Under the pieces are notes generated by a model. That model made no database searches. It was not told the origin of the DNA and saw only the letters and a program-made list of their open reading frames with translations. The position numbers and the translations under genes were made by a program. From assembly GCA_021792795.1 (NCBI GenBank), contig JAJYUB010000010.1, positions 1-64,000 on the forward strand: a DNA stretch of 64,000 nt, given 5' to 3'. Each line of letters begins with the position of its first letter. Position 1 is the stretch's first letter. Below are positions 1 to 7,932 of this stretch, piece after piece. This DNA comes from Acidobacteriota bacterium (lineage in GTDB: Bacteria; Acidobacteriota; Terriglobia; Terriglobales; Acidobacteriaceae).

Positions 1-74
1 ATATCCTGGGTTTGCTGCGCAACCTGCCGTGCGGATGCGACCAACTGCTCATCGGTTATTCGTGGTCTTGCCAT
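1..74 (-). CDS. Partial N-terminus of an unidentified protein
   Basis: An ATG at 74 on the minus strand opens a frame that stays open to the window edge. It encodes 24 residues beginning MARPRITDEQLVASARQV. The short basic start followed by a helix-like segment resembles the N-terminus of some small DNA-binding proteins, such as TetR-type regulators or transposase helpers, but this is too little to name a family. No convincing Shine-Dalgarno sequence precedes the ATG, so it may not be a gene. Confidence 0.3.
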   Translation of the reverse strand, partial: MARPRITDEQLVASARQVAQQTQD

Positions 75-306
75 GAAGACAAAATAGCATAATTAGTCTC
101 ATCTTGAAAGAGAAGTAGAATAAGGAAATCGCCTTTCCTCGAACCATTGATCTCCCACTGATCGTTCGCAGTTGTTTGCTCTGGCAATTTCCTTCGTCCA
201 TTGAACCGATGAATCAGTGCGCTCATTGCCTTCTAATTACACTTCCTTCCTGACGTGGATACAACAGCGGCTTATTTGCAAATCGTGTACCTTTTGTGCA
301 ATTTCA

Positions 307-341
307 GCCGGGTGCCCCATCCTAGCGAAGCTAGGGTGGGA
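307..341. repeat. Dispersed palindromic repeat R1, copy 1
   Basis: A 35-bp unit identical to 460-494. It begins GCCGGGTGCCCC and contains a hairpin in which CCTAGC and GCTAGG flank a GAA loop. A related half-element in reverse orientation (GGGGCACCCGGC) occurs near 46328. It is non-coding and resembles the short interspersed palindromes common in Acidobacteriota intergenic DNA. Confidence 0.8.
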
Positions 342-433
342 TAGAACGATGCCCGCATCACAACCGCGTGCCACCGACTTGTTCCAACTATTTCACAGTC
401 AATCCTGAGGGAACGTCCATCTTGAATGATGTT

Positions 434-494
434 GCCGGGTGCCCCACCCTAGCCGGATCGCCGGGTGCCCCATCCTAGCGAAGCTAGGGTGGGA
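434..494. repeat. Dispersed palindromic repeat R1, partial copy plus full copy 2
   Basis: Bases 434-459 are a truncated, diverged unit beginning GCCGGGTGCCCCACC. It is followed directly by a full 35-bp unit at 460-494 identical to the copy at 307-341. The block sits 24 bases beyond the gpmA stop codon, so a hairpin here could also limit 3' readthrough. Confidence 0.75.
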
Positions 495-518
495 GGAAAC
501 AAACATCTCAAGCTCCGT

Positions 519-1271
519 TTATTTCGTGACCGCGCCCTGGCTGGCGACGGCGGAAATCATCTGCTCCACCTTCGCTGGATCGCCGAGATAGTAATGCCGC
601 ACCGGCTTCAACCGCTCATCCAGTTCATACACCAGCGGAATCCCCGTGGGAATATTCAGCCCCGCAATGTCCTTGTCGGAAATTTCATCCAGGTATTTCA
701 CCAGCGCCCGCAAACTGTTGCCGTGCGCCGTGATCAGCACCTGGTCCCCCGCCTGCACGCGTGGCGCAATCAGTTGATGCCAGCACGGAAGCACCCGCGC
801 CACCGTGTCCTTCAGGCATTCTGTCAGCGGCAGTTGGCTCTTGCTCAGGTTCTTATACCGCGGATCGAAGCCGGGATAGCGCGGATCTTTCTCATTCAGC
901 GCCGGAGGAGGAACATCGTAGCTCCGCCGCCACAGTTTCATCTGCGCCTCGCCGTATTTTTCCGCCGTCTCCGCCTTGTTCAGCCCTTGCAGCGCTCCAT
1001 AGTGGCGTTCGTTCAGCCGCCAGTCCCGCACCACCGGCACCCACATCTGGTCCATTTCATCCGATGCCATCCACAGCGTCCGAATCGCCCGCTTCAACGC
1101 CGACGTAAACGCCACATCGAAGGCGAACCCTTCCTTCTTCAGCAAACGGCCGGCATCTTTCGCCTCCTGCCTTCCCAGCTCGGAAAGATCGACGTCCGTC
1201 CATCCGGTAAACAGGTTCTCTTTGTTCCAAACGCTCTCTCCATGTCGAAGGAGTACAAGTTTGTTCATCAT
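519..1271 (-). CDS. gpmA: 2,3-bisphosphoglycerate-dependent phosphoglycerate mutase
   Basis: Interconverts 3- and 2-phosphoglycerate in glycolysis and gluconeogenesis in the cytoplasm. The 250-residue length is typical of the family. The N-terminal LLRHGES (residues 7-13) holds the phospho-accepting histidine H10. [13 protein letters not shown], the [11 protein letters not shown] segment and the late [11 protein letters not shown] motif with the second catalytic histidine are all present. The start at 1271 has AAGGA six bases upstream; a second ATG follows immediately at 1268. It is a single gene, divergent from the decaheme cytochrome operon. A weak CRP-like palindrome lies at 1412-1427 in the shared upstream region. 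Confidence 0.95.
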   Translation of the reverse strand: MMNKLVLLRHGESVWNKENLFTGWTDVDLSELGRQEAKDAGRLLKKEGFAFDVAFTSALKRAIRTLWMASDEMDQMWVPVVRDWRLNERHYGALQGLNKAETAEKYGEAQMKLWRRSYDVPPPALNEKDPRYPGFDPRYKNLSKSQLPLTECLKDTVARVLPCWHQLIAPRVQAGDQVLITAHGNSLRALVKYLDEISDKDIAGLNIPTGIPLVYELDERLKPVRHYYLGDPAKVEQMISAVASQGAVTK

Positions 1272-1411
1272 GTTTTTCCTTTTCTGGCTCGCAGTAGCGA
1301 GGGGGGTTGTCCAATCGTGGGCTCCGAAGCGGAGCGGTCGTCGTTCGCAACCAAACGGGTCTTCAAGTTGTTACTTCCATCCTAATTGAACGAAGATTGC
1401 GCCATCCGACA

Positions 1412-1427
1412 CATGACTTAGGTCACT
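1412..1427. promoter_or_regulatory. Weak CRP/FNR-like palindrome upstream of gpmA
   Basis: Reads CATGA-CTTAGG-TCACT, also describable as TGAC-TTAG-GTCA. It deviates from the TGTGA-N6-TCACA pattern of the other sites in this window, but a TTCAAT hexamer lies at a comparable distance on the gpmA side (1385-1390). A role for gpmA is only tentative. Confidence 0.3.
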
Positions 1428-1473
1428 TTCCCGCCAGAGATTTCCGCATTTCGGGCTTCCGCGCCCCTCCAAA

Positions 1474-1539
1474 AATATAGTTGCCTTAGCAACTATATTG
1501 GCCAAAAGTGCCCAAATTGGTTGCTAAGGCAACCAATTT
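1474..1539. promoter_or_regulatory. Tandem perfect palindromes with complementary cores
   Basis: Two hairpins, each with an 11-bp perfect stem and 4-nt loop, at 1474-1499 (loop CTTA) and 1514-1539 (loop TAAG, followed by a short T run). The 14-bp cores GTTGCCTTAGCAAC (1480-1493) and GTTGCTAAGGCAAC (1520-1533) are exact reverse complements of each other. Centres are 40 bp apart. The TTGC...GCAA half-sites resemble MarR-family operators. Alternatively they could form mutually exclusive RNA structures. Confidence 0.55.
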
Positions 1540-1628
1540 TTCCGGCCCCGTTTTCCGCGAATTTTCGCCGAAAAATTGTCGCCGTTGTCGCGCCTGTCCA
1601 TCGCCATTCCGACGCCCGACCCAACACC

Positions 1629-1671
1629 TGTGACCACCATCACTGCAAACACGCGCGAGAGATTCTATGTT
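1629..1671 (+). promoter_or_regulatory. CRP/FNR-like site and -10 for the decaheme operon
   Basis: TGTGA-CCACCA-TCACT at 1629-1644, followed 21 nt later by a -10-like TATGTT at 1666-1671. If the site is centred at -41.5, the transcription start would be near 1678, which places TATGTT at -12 to -7. This matches class II activation by CRP-family proteins. The cytochrome start codon is 116 nt beyond the site. Confidence 0.55.
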
Positions 1672-1759
1672 CATGGGTCGCACAAGTCGCCGTCGAAGCA
1701 ATGCGAGTAGGTTGCTAGAACCAAGAAAGCTGTCTGAACTTTGAACGTGGAGGCTGTAT

Positions 1760-2686
1760 ATGAAACGTTTGCTCCTTTGTGTTGCGCTGGCCGTCGGACT
1801 GGCCGGACTCTGGAATACCGGACCGGCGTATGCCGCGGGAAAGACTGGCCTGCAAGCCAACGCGCCCCAAACTCCCCCAGTGGCGACTGCCGGCGCGTCC
1901 GGCTATGTGGGCTCCGATACCTGCATTACCTGCCACGCGGAAGTGGGCAAGAGCTTTGCCAACAATCCGCATTCGAAGCTTGCTTTGCAGCACGGCGGCA
2001 AGGGCATCACCTGCGAGAGCTGCCACGGACCGGGCCAGGCGCACGTGGACGGCGGCGGAGACATCACCAAGATCTTCCTGCCCAGCAAGGCGCCCGCCAG
2101 TCAGGTCGATGCCACCTGTCTCGGTTGCCACGCGGGAGTGCATCCGAATTTCGATCGCTCGCCCCATGCCAAGGCTGGCCTGAGCTGCATCAGTTGTCAT
2201 AGCGTGCATGCCCCGCAGAGCGAACAGGCCCTGCTGAAGCTGCCGCAGCCGACGCTGTGCCTGAGTTGCCACACCGACGTGAAGGGCTCCTTCGACATGC
2301 CGTTCCACCATCCGGTGAACGAGGGCGCGGTCAACTGCACCGACTGCCACGACGTTCACGGTACGTTCCAGAACAACAATTTGAGAATTACCGCCGACCA
2401 GAACATGATCTGCACCAAATGCCACATGGATGTGCGCGGGCCTTTCGTGTACGAGCACGCTGTGGTCAAGGGGGAAGGGTGCATGGCATGCCACACGCCG
2501 CACGGCTCCCAGAACGCGCGGCTGCTGAACATGCCGACGATCAATACGCTGTGCAACCAGTGCCATAGCCAGGTGAGCGCCGATACGATCCATGGGATGA
2601 ACTCAGGATCGCAAGAGCTAACACCCTGCACCAGCTGTCACACCATGATCCACGGATCCAACCTGAATGCCGCTTTCATTCGGTGA
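1760..2686 (+). CDS. MtrA/DmsE-type decaheme c-type cytochrome
   Basis: Predicted periplasmic electron carrier that plugs an outer-membrane barrel to move electrons across the outer membrane. The 308-residue protein has a signal peptide cleaved near residue 25 (after PAYA) and ten CxxCH heme motifs: CITCH, CESCH, CLGCH, CISCH, CLSCH, CTDCH, CTKCH, CMACH, CNQCH and CTSCH. Size, heme number and an adjacent MtrB-type porin match the MtrA/PioA/DmsE family. The start at 1760 has GGAGG six bases upstream. It is the first gene of a three-gene operon. Direction of electron flow (metal reduction or Fe(II) oxidation) cannot be told from sequence. Confidence 0.93.
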   Translation: MKRLLLCVALAVGLAGLWNTGPAYAAGKTGLQANAPQTPPVATAGASGYVGSDTCITCHAEVGKSFANNPHSKLALQHGGKGITCESCHGPGQAHVDGGGDITKIFLPSKAPASQVDATCLGCHAGVHPNFDRSPHAKAGLSCISCHSVHAPQSEQALLKLPQPTLCLSCHTDVKGSFDMPFHHPVNEGAVNCTDCHDVHGTFQNNNLRITADQNMICTKCHMDVRGPFVYEHAVVKGEGCMACHTPHGSQNARLLNMPTINTLCNQCHSQVSADTIHGMNSGSQELTPCTSCHTMIHGSNLNAAFIR

Positions 2687-2740
2687 TGGGGCAAACTCCG
2701 GGTTTTGATGCATTGACGTTTTTTAAAAGTGAGGATTGAA

Positions 2741-5305
2741 ATGAAGAAAACAGAAGGGCTGTTCAATCGGCACCACCAAAAGCTCTCTCCCGCAATGGCC
2801 CAGCGTATCGCCGGGGGCATGGGAGTCGCCATATTGCTGATGGCCACGGGGGTCGCTGCCGCCCAGGTTGCGATGCCGGACACACCGTCGGTTGCCCCGG
2901 AGGGGTATACACTTCACGGTTCCATCAATCTGGGTGGGAACATGACCAGCCTGACAGGCAGTGGGGCCATGTACGACACGCTGGTCAATATGCAGTCCGG
3001 GCCGCGCGTGCTGGGCAGTTCCTTTCAACTGCAGGCGCTGCCGACCACAAAACATACCCTTGTCGATTCGCTGACGGCGTACAGCACCGGGTGGGGCGGC
3101 GATCCATACGACCTGGCCACGATGGACTTCTCCAAAGGCAAAATCTATCGGTTCTCGGGAAGGTTCCGCCGCGACCGGCAGTACTTCGACTACGACCTGC
3201 TGGGCAACCCGAATATTCCATCGGGAAAGTCGATCCCCATCGGCCCAACCAATGCGCCCACGGGTTCGCTTGCATGGCCGCAGGTGAGGCAGTCGCCATT
3301 CCTGTACAACACCGTGCGCAGGATGACGGACACGAGCCTCGCCATCTTTCCGCTCGCCAAGGTCGCGTACCACTTCGCATACTCCCAGAACGTCTTCCAG
3401 GGTCCGAGCCTCAGCCCTGGCGCGTCGAGTCCCTTCTTTGCTGCCTCGATCGGCACGAACGATCAACTGCTCGAGCAGTATCAACGCAACAGCACCGACG
3501 ATTTCGTCGGAGGGATCGACTGGAAGCCGCTGCTGAGGACCACGCTGACCTTTGAAGAGGAGGTCGACCACTATAAAGACGGCACCTACTTTACTCTGGC
3601 CCCGAGCGATTTTATCGTACAGGAGGCGAACGGAACGCCGGTGGCCCCGGGCGGCTGGGACAGCGTTACGCCTTACGGCATCGGCAGCTGCAATACGGGA
3701 AGTATGGGCGCCCCACCCTACACAATCCTGTCGCCCGCGCAGACCCCAGGCGGTCTGCCGATTATCAATCCGGCATGTAGCGTCGCCACCAGCTACCTGC
3801 GCAGCCAGCCGACGCGCATTCTGTACCCAACGGAGATTTTCCGGTTCCAAAGCTCCAGCATCCGGAACATCGCGATGAACGGCGATGTGCGCTACACCAA
3901 CGCGAATATGAACCTGCCTAACTACTACGAGAATTTTCAAGGATTGTCCGGGGCAGTCCGTTCCATTACATATACCGGAAACGCGAATGCCAAGCGGAAG
4001 GTCGTCGCTATCGACTACGGCATCAATTGGAATGCGACCAAGACGGTCAGCATTGCCGATCAGATTGTCTTCTCCAACGTCCAGCAACCCGGCATCGCGA
4101 ACATCTCCAAAGGGTCCACTCTGGTTACGCCGGCAAACCCAAATGAGACCATCAACTATGCGGGTCCGCTGGCGCCTGGAACTCCTGTCACGGTGGAGGG
4201 CGCCCCCAACGGCACGCCGCTACCGGGCTTTTTCGGACAGAAGTTCCTGACCAACAACCTGATGGCGACCTGGGATGGCTGGTCCCGCGCCACGTTCTCG
4301 CTCGCCTATCGCTACCAGACGCACACCATCGCGGAAGGCATTCCTCATAACGCTCCCCTGGCCCCAGGCGCGGACACTAACGGAACAGTCCTGATTCACG
4401 AAAACGGCGCAATCTTCAACGCCGGCCTGCGTCCCACCGAGCATTGGGACGTGAATGGCAGCATCGAACTACTGTTCGCCGACAACGCATTCACCCCGCT
4501 CACTCCGCGGCAAACGCAGCAGTACAGATTGCATACCATCTACAGGCCAAAGCCCTGGGCGACGCTGTCGGGCGCCTATAACGGCGTGGAACGGCATAAC
4601 AACACAAACAACACCGGCAAGGCCTCCGCGGCCGGACCGCTGGATCATGTCGATCATAGCCGGGTCGTGAGTGTGGGTGCGGTGATGTCGCCGAATGCAC
4701 GCTATGGATTCGATTTCAATTACTCGTACAGCGATGTGTATACGTCGACCAACATCTGCTATGACGCCGCCTCCAGCCCCACGCTGCCGGGCGCCGCGAC
4801 ACCCAGCGGCACGGCATGTCCGGGCGCGACCGTCAGGGGAACCACCTACTACGAGTACGGGCCTGTCAAGGACTTCATGGATGCTCCCACGCAGTTCGGA
4901 TCGGTGGCCCTCCATCTGTCCCCCACCAACCGGATCCACTCCAGTATTGGTTATACCGTCAGCTCGGTGAATGGCAGCCGGTTCTTCAACGATGCGCGGG
5001 ATGTCAACGGCTCGCTGGTCTCAACGTATCAGTCTCCCTATGTGAATCTTGCCTGGACGGTCCATAAGGCATGGATTGTGAGGGCGGAATACAACTTCTA
5101 CGGCTACGGCGAGGGCGGCCCTTCCGGCGCGGCTTTATGCAGCACTTCCAATCCCACGCTTACAACTCCGGTGCCAGGCGTGCCTTGCAACTCTCCCACG
5201 CTGGCGGGACTTCAGACCGGTCTCACCATCTCGCCCGCCGGCGAGACTGCGCCTCGAAACTTTCATGCAAACAATGTGACCATGGGTCTGCACTATGAGT
5301 TTTGA
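2741..5305 (+). CDS. MtrB/PioB-type outer-membrane beta-barrel of a decaheme conduit
   Basis: Predicted porin sheath for the upstream decaheme cytochrome. About 854 residues: a signal peptide with an Ala-rich end near residue 42, then alternating aromatic and polar beta-strand segments and a C-terminal phenylalanine (GLHYEF), typical of outer-membrane barrels. The start at 2741 is preferred over a GTG at 2729 because GTGAGGA lies just upstream. The N-terminal CxxC seen in some MtrB proteins of metal reducers is absent; the cysteines present fall later, mostly in loop-like stretches. Identification rests on barrel character, size and pairing with the decaheme gene. Confidence 0.85.
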   Translation: MKKTEGLFNRHHQKLSPAMAQRIAGGMGVAILLMATGVAAAQVAMPDTPSVAPEGYTLHGSINLGGNMTSLTGSGAMYDTLVNMQSGPRVLGSSFQLQALPTTKHTLVDSLTAYSTGWGGDPYDLATMDFSKGKIYRFSGRFRRDRQYFDYDLLGNPNIPSGKSIPIGPTNAPTGSLAWPQVRQSPFLYNTVRRMTDTSLAIFPLAKVAYHFAYSQNVFQGPSLSPGASSPFFAASIGTNDQLLEQYQRNSTDDFVGGIDWKPLLRTTLTFEEEVDHYKDGTYFTLAPSDFIVQEANGTPVAPGGWDSVTPYGIGSCNTGSMGAPPYTILSPAQTPGGLPIINPACSVATSYLRSQPTRILYPTEIFRFQSSSIRNIAMNGDVRYTNANMNLPNYYENFQGLSGAVRSITYTGNANAKRKVVAIDYGINWNATKTVSIADQIVFSNVQQPGIANISKGSTLVTPANPNETINYAGPLAPGTPVTVEGAPNGTPLPGFFGQKFLTNNLMATWDGWSRATFSLAYRYQTHTIAEGIPHNAPLAPGADTNGTVLIHENGAIFNAGLRPTEHWDVNGSIELLFADNAFTPLTPRQTQQYRLHTIYRPKPWATLSGAYNGVERHNNTNNTGKASAAGPLDHVDHSRVVSVGAVMSPNARYGFDFNYSYSDVYTSTNICYDAASSPTLPGAATPSGTACPGATVRGTTYYEYGPVKDFMDAPTQFGSVALHLSPTNRIHSSIGYTVSSVNGSRFFNDARDVNGSLVSTYQSPYVNLAWTVHKAWIVRAEYNFYGYGEGGPSGAALCSTSNPTLTTPVPGVPCNSPTLAGLQTGLTISPAGETAPRNFHANNVTMGLHYEF

Positions 5306-5355
5306 CCTGGGTCCACGGTTGTTGGCAACAGTGTAGTGGAAGAGGAGATCGAAGG

Positions 5356-5679
5356 ATGAAAACCCGAATGGCAATTGCAATCTTGAGCGTCGTGACGGCG
5401 TTGGCGGCCACGACCGTGTTCGCGCAAGGCCCAGGAGCAGCCACCTACAAGGCAAAATGCGCCATGTGTCATGCCGCGGATGGCAGCGGCGCAACGCCGG
5501 CCGGGAAGGCCATGAAGACGCCCTCCTTCAGTTCGCCGGAGATGATGAAAATGACGACTGCGGAGCTGGTGGCGGGCACGAAGAACGGCAAAGGCAAAAT
5601 GCCCGCGTATTCCGGCAAACTGACGGGCGCGCAGATCGCGGAAGTGGTCGCTTACATTCAGACCTTGCAGAAGAAGTAG
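5356..5679 (+). CDS. Small monoheme cytochrome c (conduit-associated)
   Basis: 107-residue periplasmic class I cytochrome c. Signal peptide 1-23 (VFA/Q), heme motif CAMCH, a distal methionine in GKMPAY, and a C-terminal helix VVAYIQTLQKK. The start at 5356 follows a GAGGAGATCGAAGG ribosome-binding site. It is the third gene after the decaheme cytochrome and barrel, 50 nt downstream. It could carry electrons between the decaheme cytochrome and an inner-membrane complex. A paralogue at 35294-35617 heads the second multiheme locus; 58 of 84 mature residues are identical without gaps by my count. Confidence 0.92.
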   Translation: MKTRMAIAILSVVTALAATTVFAQGPGAATYKAKCAMCHAADGSGATPAGKAMKTPSFSSPEMMKMTTAELVAGTKNGKGKMPAYSGKLTGAQIAEVVAYIQTLQKK

Positions 5680-5723
5680 TTGCGGCAACAACTGCGCGAC
5701 GCGATTTGCAGGGAAAAGTTCAC

Positions 5724-5751
5724 GAGGGCCTGCGACGACAACTGGGCCCTC
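5724..5751 (+). terminator. Possible hairpin after the conduit operon
   Basis: GAGGGCC (5724-5730) and GGCCCTC (5745-5751) can pair around a 14-nt loop, 45 bases after the cytochrome stop codon. No T run follows, so intrinsic termination is uncertain. Confidence 0.25.
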
Positions 5752-5845
5752 GGTTGTATGCAACAGCGGATACACTGTGAACAACTTACGGGGAAGCGTC
5801 ATGCGCAGCATGACCTTCCCTGAACTTTTCTGGGAGAAATGTTGT

Positions 5846-6366
5846 CTACTGTGCGGATTCAGTTGCTGCCACTGGCTGCAATTCAAACAGCAACAAAGAG
5901 CGGGCCGTGACGTCGTAGGATTCACCGGTCGCAAATGTTTCCTTCGCGCTGGATTTTTCTCCTGTGTCCTCAAGAATGTTGGTGTCGATGAGTCGAGACC
6001 ATGCGCTGCCGCCGGGATGTTTCGGCAGGGTGAACGTTACCAGGTCGAAATGACCGTTGACGACCATGAGCAAGGTCGCCTCATGCCCGCGCTGACGGAT
6101 GCCGGTCGCCTGGGCGCGACCGTCCATCAGCATTCCAAAGCAGCGCATGTCGCTGTCGCCCCAGTTGGCATCTTCCATCTCGGAGCCATTGGCGTTGATC
6201 CATGTCACATCTTTCACGCCCAGTTCCCGGCTAAACTCACCCGTCAGGAACAGGTTGCGACGAAGGACCGGGTAGCGATGGCGCAAAGCCGTGAGCTTTC
6301 GGACAAACTCTACAAAAGGCCGGCTTTTTCCAGCAGGCCCCAGTCCACCTAGCTAATGTCGTTGAA
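5846..6366 (-). pseudogene. glgX: Decayed 3' end of a glycogen debranching enzyme (glgX)
   Basis: Only the C-terminal part of a GlgX/isoamylase-type protein remains. The intact frame from about 6313 to 5846 encodes VEFVRKLTALRHRYPVLRR, then DVTWINANGSEM, DANWGDSDMRCFGMLMDG and a tail FTLP...LIDTN, all GlgX C-terminal hallmarks. Upstream, the family's ISWVDW segment appears as ATT AGC TAG GTG GAC TGG, so a tryptophan codon has become a stop, and VDWGLLEKAGL is then out of frame with the rest. The fragment thus carries a nonsense mutation, a frameshift and loss of the catalytic barrel, ending against the DedA gene. Confidence 0.8.
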
Positions 6367-6383
6367 TGGCACAGCCAACTGCC

Positions 6384-7022
6384 TCAGGCTTCGCTCTGCC
6401 TGTTCCGACGGTTCCAATGCGTCCAGAGAAACCAGACGAAAGCTGCTCCCAGCAACAGCAGTATCGCCGCATCCGACCGGTGAAGAATATGCTTCAGGCG
6501 AGGATCGGTGTCCCACGCATTGCCGAGCTTCATTCCGGCATACGCCAGAACGAAACACCACGGCCAGGAACCGACGAAGGTATAGATGTGGAAGCGAACC
6601 TGAGACATGCGCGCAATTCCGGCGGGGAGCGCGATAAAGGTGCGAACGACGGGCAGCAGACGCGCCAGTAAAACGGCGATGGTGCCGAAGCGTTGAAAAA
6701 AACGCGTGGTGCGATCGAGATCGCGATGGTCCAGAAGAATGTAGGAACCGTATTTTTCGACGAGCGGACGGCCGCCATACGCGCCAATCCAGTAGGCAAC
6801 CGCCGAGCCGAGATTGCAGCCGATGGCTCCCGCAGTCGCAACCCAGAACAAACTGAACCTGCCCGTATAGACCAGGTAGCCGGCAAACGGCATGATGATT
6901 TCCGATGGCAGCGGAATGCAAGCCGACTCGATGGCCATCAACAGGGCGACGCCCGGATAGCCGATGCGGGAGACGATGGCGGTGATCCATGGAACAAGGA
7001 AGGTAAGGATTTTTTCTGTCAT
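6384..7022 (-). CDS. DedA-family membrane protein
   Basis: 212-residue inner-membrane protein of the DedA/SNARE-associated family, whose members act in membrane homeostasis and lipid-carrier flipping. It shows the N-terminal ESACIPLPSEIIMPFAGYL segment (E...P.PSE signature), the GCNLGSAVAYWIGAYGGR motif, the RFFQRFG turn and the arginine-rich RLLPVVRTFIALPAG stretch, with four to five hydrophobic segments. It is a single gene, divergent from hemQ, with the glgX relic at its 3' side. The substrate cannot be predicted. Confidence 0.9.
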   Translation of the reverse strand: MTEKILTFLVPWITAIVSRIGYPGVALLMAIESACIPLPSEIIMPFAGYLVYTGRFSLFWVATAGAIGCNLGSAVAYWIGAYGGRPLVEKYGSYILLDHRDLDRTTRFFQRFGTIAVLLARLLPVVRTFIALPAGIARMSQVRFHIYTFVGSWPWCFVLAYAGMKLGNAWDTDPRLKHILHRSDAAILLLLGAAFVWFLWTHWNRRNRQSEA

Positions 7023-7146
7023 CGAGCGTTTGGATGCGGTCTTTCAGCAGTATAGCGGGCGAGGCCGGCATTTCCGGTGAATGCGACAGCGGACACGAAT
7101 GGGACCGGATTTTGCTAGCATGAAGGCTGGAACCCAGGAGAATTCG

Positions 7147-7932
7147 ATGACCGAAGCTGCTGCCACCGAAATCGCAACGGAGACGACCCACGCCACTGCG
7201 ATTCAGAATGCGCCCGCGAAAGAGACTCCCAAGGAAAAGGAGCTGAAGCGGCAGATTGTCTCCTTCCAATTTTTTAAAGCGATGCCGGAATGGCGACGCC
7301 TGCCCGCGGAGGAACGCGCGGCGCACAAACGCGCCGTGGCCGCGGTGCTGGAACGCTGGAACCAGGCGGACAGAATGTTGACGCTGACGTATTCCACCGT
7401 GGGCACGCGCAGCGAATGCGACCTGATGCTGTGGCGGATTTGCACCACTGTGGACGACCTGAACCAGATGACCGCGGAGTTGATGGCGACGCCGATGGGC
7501 GGCTATCTGGAAACAGCCTTCAGCTATCTGGCGATGACCAAGCGCTCGCAATATCTGATTGGCCATGAGCACGAAGGGCAGGCGGACTCGCGCGGATTTT
7601 TGCGTCCGGGACGGCAGAAATACATCTTCGTGTATCCGTTCTGGAAGACGAGGGCCTGGTACCTGCTGCCCAAGGATGAGCGTCAGCGGCTGATGACGGA
7701 GCATATTCGCGTCGGGCATTTGTACCCGCGCGTGAAGTTGAACACCACGTATTCGTTTGGCCTGGACGACCAGGAATTTGTGGTGGCGTTTGAGACCAAT
7801 TATCCCGAAGATTTTCTCGACCTGGTCGAGCAACTGCGCGGCACGGAGATCAGCGCCTATACGCTGAAGGACTATCCCATCTTTACCTGCGTGCGCATGA
7901 CGGCGCAGGAGATGCTGGATCGGGTTGGGTAA
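7147..7932 (+). CDS. hemQ: Coproheme decarboxylase (HemQ, chlorite dismutase family)
   Basis: Predicted to decarboxylate coproheme III to heme b, the last step of the coproporphyrin-dependent heme pathway. After a roughly 40-residue Thr/Ala-rich leader, the family core shows YPFWKTRAWYLL (the tyrosine and lysine expected of HemQ) and EHIRVGHLYPRVKLNTTYSF, containing the probable proximal heme histidine. The distal glutamine position was not checked. The ATG at 7147 is chosen because CAGGAG lies six bases upstream; a longer frame to 7081 lacks a site. It overlaps nth by 8 nt and faces the ccsA-hemACD operon, supporting a heme role. Confidence 0.88.
   Translation: MTEAAATEIATETTHATAIQNAPAKETPKEKELKRQIVSFQFFKAMPEWRRLPAEERAAHKRAVAAVLERWNQADRMLTLTYSTVGTRSECDLMLWRICTTVDDLNQMTAELMATPMGGYLETAFSYLAMTKRSQYLIGHEHEGQADSRGFLRPGRQKYIFVYPFWKTRAWYLLPKDERQRLMTEHIRVGHLYPRVKLNTTYSFGLDDQEFVVAFETNYPEDFLDLVEQLRGTEISAYTLKDYPIFTCVRMTAQEMLDRVG

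Larger units (their letters stand above)
75..518. other. Intergenic region with palindromic repeat units
   Basis: No convincing gene. The short open frame at 217-408 has no ribosome-binding site and runs through a repeat. The right half carries two identical 35-bp palindromic units and one partial copy, listed separately. The left part (75-300) is AT-richer and shows nothing I can assign. Confidence 0.6.
1272..1759. other. Divergent regulatory region between gpmA and the decaheme operon
   Basis: 488 bases without a supported gene. It holds a weak CRP/FNR-like palindrome (1412-1427), two perfect hairpins (1474-1499 and 1514-1539), and a better CRP-like site (1629-1644) followed by TATGTT at 1666-1671. 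A GGAGG ribosome-binding site lies just before the cytochrome start at 1760. The dense dyad symmetry suggests more than one regulator acts here. Confidence 0.7.

Noticed and set aside
465-1385. Long open frame on the plus strand across gpmA
   Set aside because: It is antisense to an unmistakable gpmA, rich in Arg/His/Gln as expected of a shadow in high-GC DNA, and has no family motif.
5777-6352. Plus-strand 191-residue frame over the glgX relic
   Set aside because: The opposite strand encodes clear GlgX C-terminal motifs; the plus frame has none and no ribosome-binding site.
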